Of a stretch of DNA of 64,000 nt, positions 27,588 through 35,567 are shown one piece after another. The position numbers and the translations under genes were made by a program. The stretch covers positions 5,270,001-5,334,000 of the forward strand of contig NZ_AP022573.1 of the NCBI RefSeq assembly GCF_010729105.1, given 5' to 3'. A model generated the notes under the pieces. The model saw only the letters and a program-made list of their open reading frames with translations. It made no database searches and was not told the DNA's origin. The DNA comes from Mycobacterium saskatchewanense (GTDB lineage Bacteria > Actinomycetota > Actinomycetes > Mycobacteriales > Mycobacteriaceae). Position 1 is the stretch's first letter. Every line of letters starts with the position of its first letter.

Positions 27588-28688
27588 ATGACTCGGCATT
27601 GGCTGGTGATGGAAACCGGGGAAGGCGGCGAAGCGCCGTTCGTGGCGCGGGTGGCGGGTGCGGGCCGTCATCTGCCCGGCACTCGGCTGACGACCGACGA
27701 GTTGATGGCGTCCACCCGCCACCACACCCATATCGACCTGGAGCGGCTGACCGGCATCCGCGAACGGCGGATCTCGGCGGGGGACGAGGACTCCTTCACG
27801 CTGGCCTCCTCGGCGGCAGTGGACTGTCTCGCGGGCGCGAAACAGGACCCGGCTTCGCTGGACGTGGTCATCAGCTGCAGCATCACGAAGTTTCGCGGCG
27901 GCCTGACCCAATGGCTCGAACCGACGATGAGCAGCGCCGTGGCGCGCGCGATCGGCGCCGACAATGCGATGACGTTCGACGTGTCCAACGCGTGTGCCGG
28001 AATGCTCACCGGCGTCACCATCCTGAACAACTGGATCAGGCAGGGCGTGGTCGAGCGCGGCCTCGTCGTGAGCGGCGAGTACATCTCGCAGCTGAGCCAC
28101 AACGCCGCCCAGCACATCCGCAACATCATGAGCAAGGAACTCGCCTGCTTGACCCTCGGCGATGCCGGCGCGGCCCTGCTGCTCGAGCGGGCCCCGGCCG
28201 GTTCGGCCGGAATCGCGCTGGCCGGCTTCACGACGGTCGCCGACTACAGCCGGCTCTGCCTGGCATATCCGCAGGGCCATGACCCCGGCGCGCGGATGTT
28301 CACCAACTCCCGCGCCATCCAGAAGGCCGCGATCGCCGACACCCCCCTGCTGTTGACCGAAGTGCTTGACACCGTGGGCCTTTCGATCCACGACATCGAC
28401 CACGTGATTACCCACCAGACTTCGGCCCGCGCGATCCGCAAGGGCATGGCGCGGATGACCGAGGTGTTCGGCGACAGCCCGCGCCACGACGCGGTGATCA
28501 CCGTGGACCGGTACGGCAACACCGCGTCGACCACCCACACGGTGGCCCTGGTCGAGGAACTCGAGGCGGGGCGGATCAAGCCCGGGGAGAGGATCGCGCT
28601 GCTGGCGCTCGCCTCCGGGCTGGAAATCGGCGTGGTCTTGTTGACCCTGGACGAGGAGGTGGTCAGCCGCTATGGGCACAGTGATTGA
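27588..28688 (+). CDS. KAS III-like (FabH/thiolase-fold) condensing enzyme with full catalytic triad
   Basis: 366 residues from an ATG preceded by AAAGGAGGTGG, a near-perfect ribosome site. It is a beta-ketoacyl-ACP synthase III-type protein: IDLERLTGIRERRIS at about 49-63, active-site Cys136 in SNACAGM, His276 in THQTSAR and Asn311 in YGNTAST. These enzymes condense an acyl-CoA or acyl-ACP starter with malonyl-ACP or another acceptor. It is not the mycolic-acid FabH by context. It overlaps the following gene, also KAS III-like, by 17 bases, so the two are made in equal amounts and probably form a heteromer. Confidence 0.88.
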   Translation: MTRHWLVMETGEGGEAPFVARVAGAGRHLPGTRLTTDELMASTRHHTHIDLERLTGIRERRISAGDEDSFTLASSAAVDCLAGAKQDPASLDVVISCSITKFRGGLTQWLEPTMSSAVARAIGADNAMTFDVSNACAGMLTGVTILNNWIRQGVVERGLVVSGEYISQLSHNAAQHIRNIMSKELACLTLGDAGAALLLERAPAGSAGIALAGFTTVADYSRLCLAYPQGHDPGARMFTNSRAIQKAAIADTPLLLTEVLDTVGLSIHDIDHVITHQTSARAIRKGMARMTEVFGDSPRHDAVITVDRYGNTASTTHTVALVEELEAGRIKPGERIALLALASGLEIGVVLLTLDEEVVSRYGHSD

Positions 28689-29553
28689 TCGGATCGACAT
28701 CTCGCATCCGCGACTGCGCGGCCGTCACAGCGCGTTGCATCTCGCCGTCACCGCCGCCAAGGGCTGCCTCAAGCGGGCCGGCTGTGCCGCGTCCGACCTC
28801 GACCTCGTCGTCAACGCGGGCATTTACCGGGACCGCAACCTCGGCGAGCCCGCGCTGGCCGCCCTCATCCAGGACGACATCGGCGCCAACCCCGGGGACC
28901 CGCACGCCGGCGCCCACGGCACCTTTTCGTTCGACATCGCCAACGGCACCTGCGGAATGCTGACCGCGCTGCAGATCGTGGACGGTTTCTTGCGGAGTCA
29001 CGCCATCCGGCGCGCGCTCGTCGTCGCCAGCGATGCCAACCCCGGACACGGGATGAGCGAGCACTTCCCCTTCTCGGCCGCGGGAGCGGCGATGCTGTGC
29101 GGATGGTCCGATGACGACGACGGCCTCAGCCGCGTCTCGTGGGTGCACACCAACGGAGAAGATTCCGAGGCGTTCACCGCGACAGTGGGATTCAAGGACG
29201 CCCGCAACGTATTGCGGTTCATCGAGTCGCCCGACATGGACGAGCGCTTCGCCGCGGCCGCCGCGGAGGCGGCGCGCGCATGCCTGGACCAGCAATCCAC
29301 GCGGTGGGAAGACATCGACCTGATCATCGCCGCCCCCGCCCGGCCCGGGTACCGCGACGCGTTGAGCCGGCTGCTCGGCGTGCCGACCGAAAAGATCCGC
29401 GCCGCATCCGATCACCGCATGAACACGGCCGCGTTGGCGGCGGCGCTCGAACCGGAGGTCGAAAGGCTTCCAACGGGCGCGCGGATCATGCTCGTCGTCG
29501 CCGGCGCGGGCGTCACCGCCGGTGCGGCGCTGTATCGCCAGCCGCGCGCCTGA
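28672..29553 (+). CDS. KAS III-like protein lacking the catalytic His
   Basis: 293 residues, shorter than a normal KAS III (about 330). The start overlaps the previous gene by 17 bases. Thiolase-fold features are present: DLDLVVNAGIYRDR, Cys94 in NGTCGML, and a GVTAGAALYR end. Where the active His motif (HQ.N.R) should stand the sequence reads IAAPARPGYRD, and only an HRMNTAA remnant of the Asn motif is left. An active/inactive pair of KAS III proteins is known in PqsC/PqsB of Pseudomonas, where the degenerate partner is needed for activity. A similar arrangement is likely here; the product is unknown. Confidence 0.82.
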   Translation: MGTVIDRIDISHPRLRGRHSALHLAVTAAKGCLKRAGCAASDLDLVVNAGIYRDRNLGEPALAALIQDDIGANPGDPHAGAHGTFSFDIANGTCGMLTALQIVDGFLRSHAIRRALVVASDANPGHGMSEHFPFSAAGAAMLCGWSDDDDGLSRVSWVHTNGEDSEAFTATVGFKDARNVLRFIESPDMDERFAAAAAEAARACLDQQSTRWEDIDLIIAAPARPGYRDALSRLLGVPTEKIRAASDHRMNTAALAAALEPEVERLPTGARIMLVVAGAGVTAGAALYRQPRA

Positions 29554-29556
29554 CGC

Positions 29557-29670
29557 TCACGGATCACTCGCGGATTAGTCGCGGATCACGCGGATTAGCG
29601 AGATTGCGCCCACGGTCACGCTGCACTCGTCGGTGATGACAGCCCTCACGGCAATTTCGGCGAAGCCGGG
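29557..29670. repeat. Convergent intergenic region with short direct repeats and repeat copy C
   Basis: 29557-29600 holds two interleaved short repeats (cggatcac twice, cgcggattag twice). It is followed by a third, more diverged copy of the dispersed element (gcgagattgcgcccacggtcacgctg...cacggcaatttcggcg). The segment lies between two convergent genes, again a 3'-end position. Confidence 0.4.
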
Positions 29671-29713
29671 AGCTAGTCGCCGATGGGAAGCGCCGCCGTG
29701 TACCGTCGGCCGA

Positions 29714-32110
29714 TCAGCTCAGAGGCACGACCTGCCGCTCCAGCTCGAGAATCCGGCGGGTGGTCTTCACCACCACGTCGGGGTTCAGACTGATCGAATC
29801 GATGCCGATGCGGACCAGGAACTCGGCCATGTCGGGGTAATCCGAGGGCGCTTGACCGCACAACCCCGAGTGAATCCCGTTGCGGCGGCAGCCCTCCACG
29901 GCCAACCGGATCATCTCCTTGACCCCATCGTCGCGTTCGTCGTAGTCGAAGGCGACGATCTCGCTGTCCCGGTCGACCCCGAGCGTGAGCTGGGTGAGGT
30001 CGTTCGAGCCGATGGAGAAACCGTCGAAGCGCTTGGCGAACTCGTCCAGCAGGATCACGTTGTTCGGGATCTCGCACATCGCATACACCTCGAGCCCGTC
30101 CTGGCCGCGCCGCAGGCCGTGGTCGGCCATTGTCCGCAGCACCAGGTCCGCCTCGGCGACTCGGCGCACGAAGGGCAGCATGATGACGACATTCGTCAGA
30201 CCCATTTCCTCGCGGACCCGCTTCATCGCGCGGCACTCCAGCTCGAAGCCCTCGGCGTAGGCCGGGTGCGCGTACCGCGACGCGCCGCGGAAGCCGATCA
30301 TCGGGTTGCTCTCGACCGGCTCGAAGCCGGTCCCGCCGATCAGGCTGGCGTATTCGTTCGACTTGAAGTCGGACGTCCGCACCACGACGGGCTTGGGCCA
30401 GAAGGCGGCCGCGATGGTGCCGATTCCCTCCGAGAGCCGCTGCACGAAGAACTCGCCCCCGTCGGCGTAACCCTGGGTGAGCCGGGCGATCGTCCGACGG
30501 GCTTCGGGGTCGTCAACCTTGTCCGGATGCAGTAGGGCGAGCGGATGCACCTTGATGTACTCGCTCACGATGAACTCCATCCGGGCGAGTCCCACGCCGT
30601 CATTCGGCAGAAACGACGTCTTGAACGCGAGGTCGGGGTTACCGAGGTTGATCATGACCTGGGTCCGTGGCCGCGCCAGGTCGGACACCTCGGTGCGGTC
30701 CACGTGGAACCCGACCTCGCCCCGGTACACGCGCCCGGCGTCGCCCTCCACGCACGACACGGTGACGACCTCGCCATCCGGCACCGTGGTGGTGGCGTCA
30801 CCCGCCCCGACCACGGCCGGGATGCCGAGTTCGCGCGCGATGATCGCCGCGTGGCAGGTCCGGCCGCCGCGGTTCGTGACGACGGCGGCGGCGGCCTTCA
30901 TGACCGGTTCCCAGTCCGGCGTGGTGGTGTCGGCGACCAGCACCTGCCCGGGCTGGAAGTCCGAGAGGCGGTCGAGGTCGGTGATCCGCTTCGCCACCCC
31001 CGAGGCGACCTTCTCGCCGACTGACCGGCCCTCGGCCAGCACCTCGCCTCTGCCCTCGAGGACGTAGCTCTCCACGGTCGTCAGGCTGCGCTGGGAGGCC
31101 ACCGTCTCGGGGCGCGCCTGGACGATGTAGAGCTTGCCGTCCAGGCCGTCCTTGGCCCACTCAATGTCCATCGGTCGCCCGTAGTGCCGCTCGATGGCGC
31201 AGGCGTAGCCGGCGAGCTCGAGAACGTCGTCGTCGGTGACGCAGAAGCGCGTGCGGTCACCCTCCGGCGTCGGGATGTTGCGGGTCGTGTACTTGGTCCC
31301 ACCCTCGACGAACACCATCTTGACGGCCTTGTCGCCGATCAGGCGGCGCAAGACGGCGCGGTGACCGGCCAGGTAGGTCGGCTTGTGCACGTAGAATTCG
31401 TCGGGGTCCACGGCGCCCTGAACGACGTTCTCGCCGAGGCCGTAGGCGCCGGTCACGAAAACGACATCGCTGAAGCCGGATTCGGTGTCGATGGTGAACA
31501 TCACGCCCGACGAGGCGAGGTCCGAGCGCACCATCTTCATCACGCCGATGGACAGCGAGACCTTGAAATGATCGAAGCCCTGATCGATGCGGTAATGGAT
31601 GGCCCGGTCGGTGAACAAGCTGGCGAAGCAACGACGACAAGCGTCGAGGAGACTCTCGGTGCCCCTGATGTTGAGAAAGGTCTCCTGCTGGCCCGCAAAG
31701 CTGGCCGTCGGAAGGTCCTCGGCGGTCGCCGAGCTCCGCACGGCCAGGCTGACGTCCTCGCCGTATTCGTCCTGCAGCATCCGGTAGGCGGCGGTGATCT
31801 CGGCCGCTACGTCGTCGGGAAGTCCGGCGCCGTAGACGATTTCACGGGCGCGCTTGCCTTTGCGCGCCAGCGCCGTGACGTCGTCCGGGTCGAGCTCGTC
31901 GAGCTCGGCGTGCAGGGCGTCCCAGGCCCCGGCCTGATCCAGCATGTGCCGGTAGGCACCGGCGGTGGTGGCGAACCCGTGCGGGACGCGCACGCCGTCG
32001 GCGGACAGCTTCTGGAACATCTCGCCCAGCGAGGCGTTCTTGCCGCCGACGATCGGGACGTCGTCGATGCCGATTTCCTCGAAGAACCGAATATAGGACA
32101 TTCCACTCAT
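29714..32110 (-). CDS. ppsA: Phosphoenolpyruvate synthase (pyruvate, water dikinase)
   Basis: 798 residues from the ATG with AAGGAAACC upstream; E. coli PpsA has 792. The N-terminal ATP-grasp domain starts VGGKNASLGEMF and contains LAVRSSATAEDLPTASFAGQQ. The swivelling domain has the phospho-His420 in GGRTCHAAIIARELG. The C-terminal TIM-barrel has the IGSNDLTQLTLGVDRD and SGLCGQAPSD motifs. It converts pyruvate + ATP to PEP + AMP + Pi. Its presence in a dormancy cluster points to gluconeogenic flow from pyruvate, or to ATP/pyruvate balancing during non-growth. It is divergent from tgs1 across a DosR box. Confidence 0.95.
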   Translation of the reverse strand: MSGMSYIRFFEEIGIDDVPIVGGKNASLGEMFQKLSADGVRVPHGFATTAGAYRHMLDQAGAWDALHAELDELDPDDVTALARKGKRAREIVYGAGLPDDVAAEITAAYRMLQDEYGEDVSLAVRSSATAEDLPTASFAGQQETFLNIRGTESLLDACRRCFASLFTDRAIHYRIDQGFDHFKVSLSIGVMKMVRSDLASSGVMFTIDTESGFSDVVFVTGAYGLGENVVQGAVDPDEFYVHKPTYLAGHRAVLRRLIGDKAVKMVFVEGGTKYTTRNIPTPEGDRTRFCVTDDDVLELAGYACAIERHYGRPMDIEWAKDGLDGKLYIVQARPETVASQRSLTTVESYVLEGRGEVLAEGRSVGEKVASGVAKRITDLDRLSDFQPGQVLVADTTTPDWEPVMKAAAAVVTNRGGRTCHAAIIARELGIPAVVGAGDATTTVPDGEVVTVSCVEGDAGRVYRGEVGFHVDRTEVSDLARPRTQVMINLGNPDLAFKTSFLPNDGVGLARMEFIVSEYIKVHPLALLHPDKVDDPEARRTIARLTQGYADGGEFFVQRLSEGIGTIAAAFWPKPVVVRTSDFKSNEYASLIGGTGFEPVESNPMIGFRGASRYAHPAYAEGFELECRAMKRVREEMGLTNVVIMLPFVRRVAEADLVLRTMADHGLRRGQDGLEVYAMCEIPNNVILLDEFAKRFDGFSIGSNDLTQLTLGVDRDSEIVAFDYDERDDGVKEMIRLAVEGCRRNGIHSGLCGQAPSDYPDMAEFLVRIGIDSISLNPDVVVKTTRRILELERQVVPLS

Positions 32111-32253
32111 GATCGGTTTCCTTGCTTTGGTGTTGCCCTGCGGCGCAACGGGTCTGCGCGCGGTACTCGCAGCGCCGATCGTGCACCCGTCGTCACCCTG
32201 CCCACGATAGGGCCGGCACCGCCCCGCGCGCTGCCTCCGTTTGACCCCAGAAG

Positions 32254-32273
32254 TTGAGGACTTCCGGCCCTGA
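32254..32273. promoter_or_regulatory. DosR box between ppsA and tgs1
   Basis: TTGAGGACTTCCGGCCCTGA matches TTSGGGACTTNNGKCCC with one mismatch (GAGGAC for GGGAC). It is 34 bases from the tgs1 ATG and about 144 bases from the ppsA ATG. Confidence 0.65.
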
Positions 32274-32306
32274 TGTGCGGGAAACCCACGGCAGGACAGT
32301 AGCCAG

Positions 32307-33728
32307 ATGGAGCAACTGACGGCGCTGGATGCGGGCTTCCTCGAGGTGGAGGACTCCGACCCGCACGTGAGCCTGGCGGTGGGTGGGGTGTCGATCATGG
32401 AGGGACCGGCGCCCGGCTACGACGAGTTCGTCGCGGCGTTCGCGGAGCGGGTGCAGTCGATGCCGCGCTGCCGGCAGGTGTTACGGACCCACCCGCTCGA
32501 TCTTCGGCCGCCCGAGTGGGTGGACGACCCACACTTCGACCTGTCGCGCCACCTGCACCGCGCCGCGCTGCCAAAGCCCGGCGGCGACGCCGAGCTGTTC
32601 GAGATGGTCGCCACCCTGATGGAACGCCGGCTGGACCGAGAGCGCCCGCTGTGGGACTGCTGGATCATCGAGGGCCTGAGCGACGACCGGTGGGCCGTGC
32701 TCACCAAAATCCATCACTGCATCGCCGACGGCATCGCGACGACGCAGATGCTGGCGAGGTTCAGCGACAACGGCGGCGGTGGTTCCTACGCGACCGATAT
32801 CCACCGCAGCGCGCGGGCGGTCCCGAGCGGGCCGCCGAAGTGGAACCCCAACCCGGTGGCGTTCCTCGGCGCGATGGCGCGCGGCGCGCTCGGCGCCGCC
32901 GCCGCTGCCGAACACGCCGCCCTGGGCCTGGCCGAACTGACCGCCAGCCTGCTTCGCCCGGCGCCGTGGTCGTCGCTGCACGGACCGGTCACCACGATGC
33001 GGCGCTACAGCGTGGCCCGCGTCGCGCTGGCCGACCTGCGTAAGGTGGCGCGAGCGTTCGACGTGACGCTCAATGACGTTGCGCTCGCGGCGATCACGTC
33101 CAGTTATCGCCAGATCCTGCTCGACCGTGGCGAGCGGCCGAGCCGCAACTCGCTGCGCACGTTGGTGCCCGTCTCGGTCCGCACGGCCAACCGCTTCGAG
33201 ATGGCCGACAACCAGGTGTCGGCGATGCTGCCGCTACTGCCGGTCGACGAGGGCGACCCCGTCGAACAGCTGCGCCTGGTGCACGAGCGGCTGACCCGGG
33301 CCAAGGCCAGCGGCCAGAGCCAGGGCGGCAGTGCGGCGGTGTCGGCGGCCAAGGCCGCGCCGTTTGCGTTGTCCGCGTGGGCCATTCGGCTCCTATCGCG
33401 GTTGCCGCAGCGCGCGGTCGTCGGCCTGGCCACCAACGTGCCCGGGCCGCGGGGCAAGCAGACACTAATGGGGCGTCGGGTGCTGGAGATCCTGCCGATA
33501 CCGCCCATCGCGCTGCAGTTGCGCACCGGTATCGCGATGGTCAGCTACGCCGACACGTTCGTGTTCGGAATCACCGCCGACTATGACACCGCACCCGACA
33601 TCGAGGTGCTCGCCGCCGGGATCGAGGACGGGGTGGCGCAACTCCTGGCGGCTGCCCGCGCCAGGCACCGCAGGCGGACCTCATCCGGTCGCGTTCCGGC
33701 GGCGCACGCGCCGGTGCGCGGTGAGTAA
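32307..33728 (+). CDS. tgs1: Wax ester synthase / diacylglycerol acyltransferase (Tgs1-like)
   Basis: 473 residues, close to the 463 of M. tuberculosis Tgs1 (Rv3130c), with strong similarity from LTALDAGFLEVED onward. The catalytic HHxxxDG motif is HHCIADG (His136, His137, Asp141). The family block NDVALAAITSSYR and the C-terminal ATNVPGPRGK and MVSYAD.FVFGI are present. It acylates diacylglycerol with acyl-CoA to make triacylglycerol, the storage lipid of dormant mycobacteria. The DosR box upstream agrees with this. The C-terminal 20 residues are Arg-rich and variable. Confidence 0.9.
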   Translation: MEQLTALDAGFLEVEDSDPHVSLAVGGVSIMEGPAPGYDEFVAAFAERVQSMPRCRQVLRTHPLDLRPPEWVDDPHFDLSRHLHRAALPKPGGDAELFEMVATLMERRLDRERPLWDCWIIEGLSDDRWAVLTKIHHCIADGIATTQMLARFSDNGGGGSYATDIHRSARAVPSGPPKWNPNPVAFLGAMARGALGAAAAAEHAALGLAELTASLLRPAPWSSLHGPVTTMRRYSVARVALADLRKVARAFDVTLNDVALAAITSSYRQILLDRGERPSRNSLRTLVPVSVRTANRFEMADNQVSAMLPLLPVDEGDPVEQLRLVHERLTRAKASGQSQGGSAAVSAAKAAPFALSAWAIRLLSRLPQRAVVGLATNVPGPRGKQTLMGRRVLEILPIPPIALQLRTGIAMVSYADTFVFGITADYDTAPDIEVLAAGIEDGVAQLLAAARARHRRRTSSGRVPAAHAPVRGE

Positions 33729-34373
33729 CAGGTGGTCGAATGCCGGCTGGGAGTCGAGGGCCACGCCGGCGCCGCGAAAGTCCTCGGCGATCTGCTCGGC
33801 CAGCGACCGCAGCTTGACGTTCGCCTCCTGAGACAGCCATTTGAGCAGGTCGAAGGCAGCGGTGTCACTGATGTTGTAGACGAGCATCAGCATGCCCTTG
33901 GTCTGCTCGATGCCGGCGCGACTCTCGCTGATCTCGGCCAGTCGGGCCGTGACGGCGTCCTCATCCGCCTGTTCCGACTGTTCCGACGGAGGCGACACGT
34001 CGATGTAGAAGCCGTGTGTGCCGATCACGTCGCCCCGGTCGTCGAGGAGCCGGTCGCCGACGACGACCACGTGGCGCACCCGTCCGTTCGCATCGATGAT
34101 CCGGTGGCGCGTGCTGAACGCCGCACGGGTGTTTTGGATCTGGTCGATGGTGGTCGCGACGTGTCCGCGGTCATCGGGATGCTTGTGGGAAAGCACCAGC
34201 TCGGTGGTGGGCGTGACACTGCCCGGCGTGTACCCGTGCATCCGCTGCACTTGTTCCGACCATTCCCAGTGCTGGTCGGCGAAGTAGAACCGGAACCAGC
34301 CCGCCGGCTGCCCCGCCCCGCCGGCGAGGGCCCGCTCGACGTCGGCCGTCTGGCCGTCGAGATCCCAACGCAT
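33681..34373 (-). CDS. PAS-ANTAR regulator
   Basis: 230 residues. A PAS domain (PAS_3 type) covers about 20-130: WFRFYFADQHWEWSEQVQRMHGYTPG, then HPDDRGHVATTI and RHRIIDANGRVRHVVVVGDRLLDDRG. An ANTAR RNA-binding domain covers about 140-205, with the helical pattern AGIEQTKGMLMLVYNISDTAAFDLLKWLSQEANVKLRSLAEQI. ANTAR proteins bind paired stem-loops in mRNA leaders and prevent termination. The sensed signal is not evident. Its 3' end overlaps that of tgs1 on the other strand by 48 bases, which is convergent and may be regulatory. Confidence 0.88.
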   Translation of the reverse strand: MRWDLDGQTADVERALAGGAGQPAGWFRFYFADQHWEWSEQVQRMHGYTPGSVTPTTELVLSHKHPDDRGHVATTIDQIQNTRAAFSTRHRIIDANGRVRHVVVVGDRLLDDRGDVIGTHGFYIDVSPPSEQSEQADEDAVTARLAEISESRAGIEQTKGMLMLVYNISDTAAFDLLKWLSQEANVKLRSLAEQIAEDFRGAGVALDSQPAFDHLLLTAHRRVRRRNATG

Positions 34374-34411
34374 CGCTCGCTCTTCGCTTGCAACTTACCG
34401 GGACGAGGGGC

Positions 34412-34448
34412 GCCCGCGGCGCGGCCCAAAGGGGCGCGCGCCGCGGGC
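34412..34448 (-). terminator. GC-rich hairpin downstream of hsp18
   Basis: A 12-bp perfect stem (GCCCGCGGCGCG at 34412-34423 with its complement at 34437-34448) with a 13-base loop. It lies 16 bases after the hsp18 stop. No U-tract follows, as is usual in mycobacteria. Confidence 0.6.
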
Positions 34449-34464
34449 CGCCTCCCGAAACCGA

Positions 34465-34914
34465 TCAGGCGTTGACGACCTCGGGCTGGGGGGCGGTGTC
34501 GTTGATGGCCCGGTGTTGGGCGCCGCGCGCGACGGTGATCTTGCGCGGCTTGGCCTTTTCGGCCACCGGGATGTGCAGTCGCAGAACACCTTCGGTGTAC
34601 GACGCCTCGATCCGCTCGGTGTCCAGGTTTTCGCCGAGGACGAGCTGGCGGCTGAACACCCCGCGCGGACGCTCGGTGGCCAGCATCTCGCGGTTCGGGT
34701 CGACGCCCGGCCGTTCGGCGCGCACGGTCACCACGTTGCGTTCGATGTCGATGTCCAGCGACTCGGGGTTGATGCCCGGCAGGTCGAACTCCACGACGAA
34801 GTTCTCCCCCTCGCGCCACGCGTCCATCGGCATCACGGCCGGCCGTGCGGCGGTCCCGAACACTTGATTGGTGAATCGGTCGAGCTCACGGAAGGGGTCT
34901 GAACGCATCAGCAT
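34465..34914 (-). CDS. hsp18: Hsp20-family small heat-shock protein (18-kDa antigen type)
   Basis: 149 residues from the ATG at 34914, equivalent to the start of the 148-residue M. leprae 18-kDa antigen, to which it is highly similar ([60 protein letters not shown]). A GTG three codons earlier, with GGAG upstream, is an alternative. The alpha-crystallin domain runs from about 35 to 130. It is an ATP-independent holdase chaperone. It is divergent from a MerR-family regulator, with a palindrome between, so heat or stress control by that regulator is likely. Confidence 0.93.
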   Translation of the reverse strand: MLMRSDPFRELDRFTNQVFGTAARPAVMPMDAWREGENFVVEFDLPGINPESLDIDIERNVVTVRAERPGVDPNREMLATERPRGVFSRQLVLGENLDTERIEASYTEGVLRLHIPVAEKAKPRKITVARGAQHRAINDTAPQPEVVNA

Positions 34915-34960
34915 GGCAGTCACCTCTCACTCCAATCTATGGTGGCGGATTGCCTATTTG

Positions 34961-34978
34961 CTATGTCTATCGACATAG
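34961..34978. promoter_or_regulatory. Palindromic operator candidate between hsp18 and merR gene
   Basis: CTATGTC-TATC-GACATAG is an 18-base inverted repeat in an AT-rich patch (34950-35030) that stands out from the GC-rich surroundings. A related GTCGACATAAC follows at 34994-35004. Position between divergent hsp18 and the MerR/HspR-like gene suggests it is that regulator's binding site. It is not the classical HspR HAIR sequence. Confidence 0.5.
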
Positions 34979-35057
34979 ATTTCTTATAGCACCGTCGACA
35001 TAACGATGCAAGTGTGATAGATAGATTTTCTGAACTCGGAGCACGAGGGGAGGCGCG

Positions 35058-35450
35058 ATGACGGACGCAAGCGGCGACACCGGTGCCCCGCGGCCCAACC
35101 ACGGCGTCTACGGCATCTCGGTGGCGGCCGAGCTTTCCGGCATCGCGGTGCAATCGCTGCGCCTCTACGAGCGGCACGGCCTAGTCACGCCGGCCCGCAG
35201 CGAGGGGGGAACACGGCGCTACAGCGCCGACGACCTGGCCCGGCTGAAGCGCATCAGCGAACTCGTCGAGTCCGGGGTCAACCTCGCCGGCATCGCCAGG
35301 ATCCTCGAACTGGAGGATCACAACGCCACCCTCTCGGCGGCGAACACCGATCTGCGCTCCACCAACCGCGACCTGCGCAAGGCGGTCAAGACAGCGAGGG
35401 CGGGCGACGAGGACGGCGCGGCGCGGCCGGTGGAAAATTCGGCGTCCTGA
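35058..35450 (+). CDS. MerR-family, HspR-like transcriptional regulator
   Basis: 130 residues, with GGGGAGG before the ATG. The N-terminal winged helix-turn-helix is clear: YGISVAAELSGIAVQSLRLYERHGLVTPARSEGGTRRYSADDLARLKRI (residues about 18-66). A short helical coiled segment follows (LELEDHNATLSAANTDLRSTNRDLRKAV). The layout is that of HspR-type repressors, which bind next to heat-shock genes, and it is divergent from hsp18. No Cys metal site is present, so it is unlikely to be a metal sensor. Confidence 0.88.
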   Translation: MTDASGDTGAPRPNHGVYGISVAAELSGIAVQSLRLYERHGLVTPARSEGGTRRYSADDLARLKRISELVESGVNLAGIARILELEDHNATLSAANTDLRSTNRDLRKAVKTARAGDEDGAARPVENSAS

Positions 35451-35567
35451 CGCCACCGGCGGAGGGGGTTGCGGCTGCCGCCATCGGGTATTCAGCTCGC
35501 TGGACGTGCCTGACTCGCTGGACGTGCCTTAGAAGCGCCGCGAAGCGCCCCTTGGAGGAGTTTGCGA

